Shown in pieces: positions 6,217-8,616 of a stretch of DNA of 8,616 bases. The translations under genes were made by a program, and so were the position numbers. The notes under the pieces were generated by a model. It ran no database searches, was not told the origin of the DNA, and saw only the letters and a list, made by a program, of their open reading frames with translations. Location: NCBI GenBank assembly GCA_021793935.1, contig JAJYRV010000070.1, positions 1 to 8,616 on the forward strand, given 5' to 3'. This stretch comes from Actinomycetes bacterium (GTDB lineage Bacteria > Actinomycetota > Actinomycetes > Actinomycetales > Beutenbergiaceae). Numbering within the stretch: position 1 is the first letter of the stretch; the number at the start of each line of letters is the position of its first letter.

Positions 6217-6701
6217 GTCCGCTCACCTGCTTCGGGATCGTTCGGGCCACGTTCCTCTGGATGTTTCCCGTACTCACCTGGAGGTTTCCCGTACTCACCC
6301 GGAGGTGTTCCATACTCGGCCGCAAGGTGCCCATAGCTCAGCGCGGCCGACGCCTTTCGCTTTGCTGCGCCGGAGCCGAGTTCGATGCAGATCACTCCGG
6401 CAATGATGAGACCGATACCGGCCCACATCGCGGGAGTGACCGGTTCGTTGAAAATCACCATGGAAGCGACCGCCGTCAGGGCGACGCCGCTCGCTCCCCA
6501 GATTCCGTATGCGACGCCGATCCCAATCCCCGCGCGCAGCACGAACGACAGCAGGCCAAACGCCCCCGTGAAGGCCACCGCGACCACGGCGTAAAGCCAC
6601 GGATAGTCCAGCGCGCCCCGTAATGAGACTGAGCCAGTGACTTCCGTGACGATAGCGATCGCAAGGAACAGATATCCCTGCCGAAAATCTGGTTGGGCCA
6701 C
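6213..6701 (-). CDS. SMR family efflux subunit with a repeat-bearing C-terminal tail, first gene of a pair
   Basis: With GTG at 6701 the protein is 162 residues, much longer than the usual 105-120. The four-helix SMR core spans about residues 8-112: essential carboxylate E20 (AIVTEVTGSVSLR), Y65 and W68 (GVAYGIWGASG), and FNEPVTPAMW before helix 4. A polar tail of about 50 residues follows, starting GSGAAKRKAS and containing heptapeptide repeats. The basic residues favour cytoplasmic termini: R56 in loop 2 and K/R/K just after helix 4, with only R28 in loop 1 and none in loop 3. This is opposite to the partner and suits an antiparallel heterodimer. The start is uncertain. GTG 6701 gives a short, family-like N-terminus but has no clear Shine-Dalgarno sequence. 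The frame stays open to ATG 6791 and GTG 6803, which would add 30 or more Pro/Thr-rich residues unlike SMR proteins. The stop overlaps the partner's start, so the two are translated together. Confidence 0.9.
   Translation of the reverse strand: MAQPDFRQGYLFLAIAIVTEVTGSVSLRGALDYPWLYAVVAVAFTGAFGLLSFVLRAGIGIGVAYGIWGASGVALTAVASMVIFNEPVTPAMWAGIGLIIAGVICIELGSGAAKRKASAALSYGHLAAEYGTPPGEYGKPPGEYGKHPEERGPNDPEAGERT
6255..6317 (-). repeat. Three tandem 21-bp repeats encoding xYGxxPx heptapeptides
   Basis: Three in-frame 21-bp units encode EYGTPPG, EYGKPPG and EYGKHPE (residues 129-149 of the SMR protein started at 6701). The flanking heptads are degenerate: SYGHLAA before (6318-6338) and ERGPNDP after (6234-6254). 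The unit length is a multiple of three, so copy-number changes would keep the frame. The DNA copies are close but not identical, which suggests duplication within the gene followed by divergence. Confidence 0.85.
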
Positions 6702-6760
6702 CGAGCCAGGATAACTGGCGGGGAAGAGGGGCAAAAACTCTGTTGAGGCCTGAGTCCTCG

Positions 6761-6812
6761 TCCCGCCTGTTGGTCCCGCCCGTTCGTCCATCCGTCGGTC
6801 CACCCCGCCCGT
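6761..6812. repeat. Three direct copies of a GC-rich decamer upstream of the SMR pair
   Basis: The plus strand has TCCCGCCTGT (6761-6770), TCCCGCCCGT (6774-6783) and CCCCGCCCGT (6803-6812), consensus YCCCGCCYGT. The last two are each preceded by GGTCC within a few bases. They lie 60-110 bp upstream of the preferred SMR start, in the 227-bp region shared with the divergent DUF222 gene. Repeated sites in this position could bind a regulator. In GC-rich DNA the similarity could also be chance, or part of a longer N-terminal reading frame if the SMR gene starts at 6791 or 6803. Confidence 0.35.
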
Positions 6813-6893
6813 CGCTGGACCATTCGGTACGGGCCGTGGCCCAGAGCCAGCTCACCGCAACAGCGGAATTTTGTTCGACTTTCCCACAACCTC

Positions 6894-6923
6894 TTGCGCG
6901 TTAGAACATGCGTGCTATATAAT
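6894..6923 (+). promoter_or_regulatory. Sigma-70-type promoter of the DUF222/HNH gene, probably leaderless
   Basis: A perfect TATAAT box at 6918-6923 stands out as the most AT-rich spot in the region. A weak TTGCGC -35 box (6894-6899) lies 18 bp upstream. The ATG of the next gene is at 6929, only 5 nt after the -10 box, so transcription would start at or next to the A of the start codon. No Shine-Dalgarno sequence fits in the remaining space. This agrees with leaderless translation, which is common in actinobacteria. Confidence 0.7.
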
Positions 6924-6928
6924 TAGGT

Positions 6929-8616
6929 ATGGCGTACACCGATAAGACCCCAGTTGTCACAGCGCCGTCGGAGGTGCTGGAGGGGTTGGAGGGTGCGCGG
7001 GATCAGCTTCGGCTTTTGGAGCAGGGGATGGTTGTCCTCGCCGTCGAATGGGTCAAGCACCATCCGGGCGATGCTGCGGCGCAGATGGACGTTGCGGCCA
7101 TGTCTAGGAGCGCTTCCAGCGCTTCTGGCGGTCGGTCGGCGGGCGGTGACGCACACGCACGCCGCGCACTTTCTCGATTCGACGATGGGCAGCGAGGCTG
7201 GGACGTGCTTGCTGCGATGGGATGCCTCCACTTTGACGATTTTCAGCTTCCCGAATTCGCGATCGCTGCGGGACTAACGGAGTATTCGGCGCGTAAACTC
7301 CTGCGAGAATCGCTGATGCTCGTGCATCTCCTGCCGCGCGTTTGGTCGAGAGTTCTCGAAGGTGGCTTGGACGTCTGGAGAGCGCGGGCGCTCGCAGGCG
7401 ACTGTTGGGACCTACCGCCCGAGGCGATCGAGTTTATTGATGCGCAAATGTCGGATGTAACGGCGCGTGTGACGAAGACGTCACGTGATCGGATCATTAC
7501 TGAAGCGCGCCGGCGCTTTGAAGCGGCGGAGGAATCCGCCGCGGAGGAGCGGGCGCTGGAAGAGCGTTGCGTCGAGGTTGATGTTCATCGCCAGCAGCAT
7601 GGAGTAGTGCCATTGTTCGGAGAGCTAGATCTCCCTGATGCGCTTGCTCTCGACGCAGCGCTCGTGGCGGGAGCGCAAGCGCTGAAAGATTTGGGCTCAG
7701 ATGCCCCGCTCAATGTGCGGCGCTCCTGGGCTCTAGGGGACTTAGCGCGAAGTGCGAGCGGCCACGGCTCGCTGTTTTCGTTCGATGCGACTGGGGGCCC
7801 GCACGTGTGCACCTGCACCTGTGCAGATCATTCACACAGTGCAGCACCTGAAATCGCCATCTCTTCACCCGCGGATGCGGATGATGCTGAGGGTGTACGG
7901 GGTGCCGCTCCGCCGGGGGGCTCTTGGGTTGCCGCCGGGGCGTTGGGGTCGCTGCCTGAAGGCGCAAAGCGACCCTTCTGGAACGGCAAGGGTGCCTCCC
8001 CGCCAAAAGTGAAGCTCTTTATCCACGTTCCTTCACCTGGGGGTGAATCGTGCCCAACCTGCTCTACAGGCACCACTGTGCCCTCAGGCACGGGAGGCGG
8101 CGCGCCAGTGGGCGGCAGTGCTCGGGTTGAAGGTAAGGGGATCGCAGGGGCGGTCATTTGCGGGCAAGAAGCGGTCCGCGGGTGGTTTACTCGCCCGACG
8201 ATGGCGGGAGGGTTCATGCCGCCGCTCACGATCCGATCAGTTCTCAATCTCGATGAGGACGCGGGCACGGATTCCTACACTCCCACCGACCGGATCAGTG
8301 ACCAGGTCCGGTTGCGGAGCGAGAACTGCATCTTTCCCTTCTGCAACCGACCCGCGTGGTGCTGCGACGTCGACCATGCGGAGCCGTGGAAGCCCAATGG
8401 CGACGGAGGTGCGACCTGCACGTGCAACCTCGCCCCGTTGTGTCGCAGTCACCATCGGCTCAAAACGCACTCGGATAACCTCCCAACCGATGAGGAAGCA
8501 AGGCCGGCAGGTGAGCATGCCCGCTGGACCTACGTTCACCTCGGCGAGGATGAATACTTCTGGAAGGCCCCGCGAGGCCTCCGATTCATAAAAACTAGGC
8601 AGGGTACGTTCGAGGC
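6929..8616 (+). CDS. DUF222 / HNH endonuclease domain protein (13E12 repeat family), C-terminus cut by window edge
   Basis: The frame is open from ATG 6929 to the right edge, giving 562 residues with no stop. The N-terminal half has DUF222 hallmarks: GLTEYSARKLLRES (about 115-128) followed by LPRVWSRVLEGGLDVWRARALAG, then GELDLPDALALDAAL (from 231) and DAPLNVRRSWALGDLAR. The HNH domain is complete: C467 and C472 (CIFPFC), CDVDH with H483, CNLAPLC with N500 and C505, and SHHRLKTH with H508/H509. These are the zinc-holding and catalytic residues, so it is probably an active or recently active nuclease. Known of the family: abundant in actinobacteria, often many copies per genome, with a role in DNA cleavage assumed but not settled. 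Between the two domains is a low-complexity stretch (about 290-410) with extra cysteines (CTCTC at 294-298, CPTC at 375-378). The start follows from the promoter position; there is no Shine-Dalgarno sequence. Its relation to the neighbouring SMR genes is only divergent position. Confidence 0.93.
   Translation, partial: MAYTDKTPVVTAPSEVLEGLEGARDQLRLLEQGMVVLAVEWVKHHPGDAAAQMDVAAMSRSASSASGGRSAGGDAHARRALSRFDDGQRGWDVLAAMGCLHFDDFQLPEFAIAAGLTEYSARKLLRESLMLVHLLPRVWSRVLEGGLDVWRARALAGDCWDLPPEAIEFIDAQMSDVTARVTKTSRDRIITEARRRFEAAEESAAEERALEERCVEVDVHRQQHGVVPLFGELDLPDALALDAALVAGAQALKDLGSDAPLNVRRSWALGDLARSASGHGSLFSFDATGGPHVCTCTCADHSHSAAPEIAISSPADADDAEGVRGAAPPGGSWVAAGALGSLPEGAKRPFWNGKGASPPKVKLFIHVPSPGGESCPTCSTGTTVPSGTGGGAPVGGSARVEGKGIAGAVICGQEAVRGWFTRPTMAGGFMPPLTIRSVLNLDEDAGTDSYTPTDRISDQVRLRSENCIFPFCNRPAWCCDVDHAEPWKPNGDGGATCTCNLAPLCRSHHRLKTHSDNLPTDEEARPAGEHARWTYVHLGEDEYFWKAPRGLRFIKTRQGTFE

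Noticed and set aside
6702..6855. Possible guanidine riboswitch (ykkC or mini-ykkC class) ahead of the SMR genes
   Set aside because: Several ACGR strings occur, but none sits as the loop of a GG-ACGR-CC hairpin. The SMR proteins also lack the tryptophan typical of guanidinium exporters.
6873..6920. Possible LexA box near GTTCGA and GAACATGC before the DUF222 gene
   Set aside because: The GAACNNNNGTTC-type spacing is absent; the two half-like strings are too far apart and in the wrong order.

Overview
The window is high-GC throughout and its reading frames favour G or C at the third codon position. Together with a DUF222/HNH (13E12-type) protein, GTG starts, tightly coupled genes and an apparently leaderless promoter, this points to an actinobacterium (Actinomycetota). 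I cannot name genus or species from the sequence. It looks like ordinary chromosome: I see no tRNA, rRNA, insertion sequence, phage gene or CRISPR array.

Layout. Positions 1-5240 hold six minus-strand genes, transcribed from right to left: a membrane sensor histidine kinase (4059-5240), its LuxR-type response regulator (3407-4066, overlapping the kinase by 8 nt), a ten-helix DMT/EamA transporter (2487-3350), a 53-residue acidic small protein (2230-2391), a zinc-dependent FDH-like alcohol dehydrogenase (1021-2226, starting 3 nt after the small gene), and an NAD-dependent epimerase/dehydratase-like SDR (1-1002, cut by the left edge). A 120-bp divergent region (5241-5360) with an 18-bp near-perfect inverted repeat separates the kinase from a plus-strand gene for an unrecognised membrane protein (5361-5936). 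That gene runs convergently into, and overlaps by 41 nt, a two-gene small multidrug resistance (SMR) operon on the minus strand (5896-6701). The two SMR genes share a GTGA stop/start overlap. A 227-bp region (6702-6928) separates the SMR pair from a plus-strand DUF222/HNH gene (6929 to the right edge, incomplete). It holds three copies of a GC-rich decamer, a candidate hairpin and a strong promoter with a perfect TATAAT box.

How the parts may work together. Kinase and regulator clearly form one two-component system. Its gene position suggests autoregulation and control of the divergent membrane protein, but this is inference. The two SMR proteins carry opposite loop-charge biases, as expected for a heterodimeric antiparallel exporter. 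One of them has an unusual C-terminal tail of heptapeptide repeats. The small acidic gene, the dehydrogenase and the SDR look co-transcribed; their substrates are not readable from sequence. I found no clearly new multi-gene system. The least ordinary items are the repeat-tailed paired SMR, the coupled small acidic protein, the divergent operator candidate and the unrecognised membrane protein. No gene-free stretch exceeds 300 bases.
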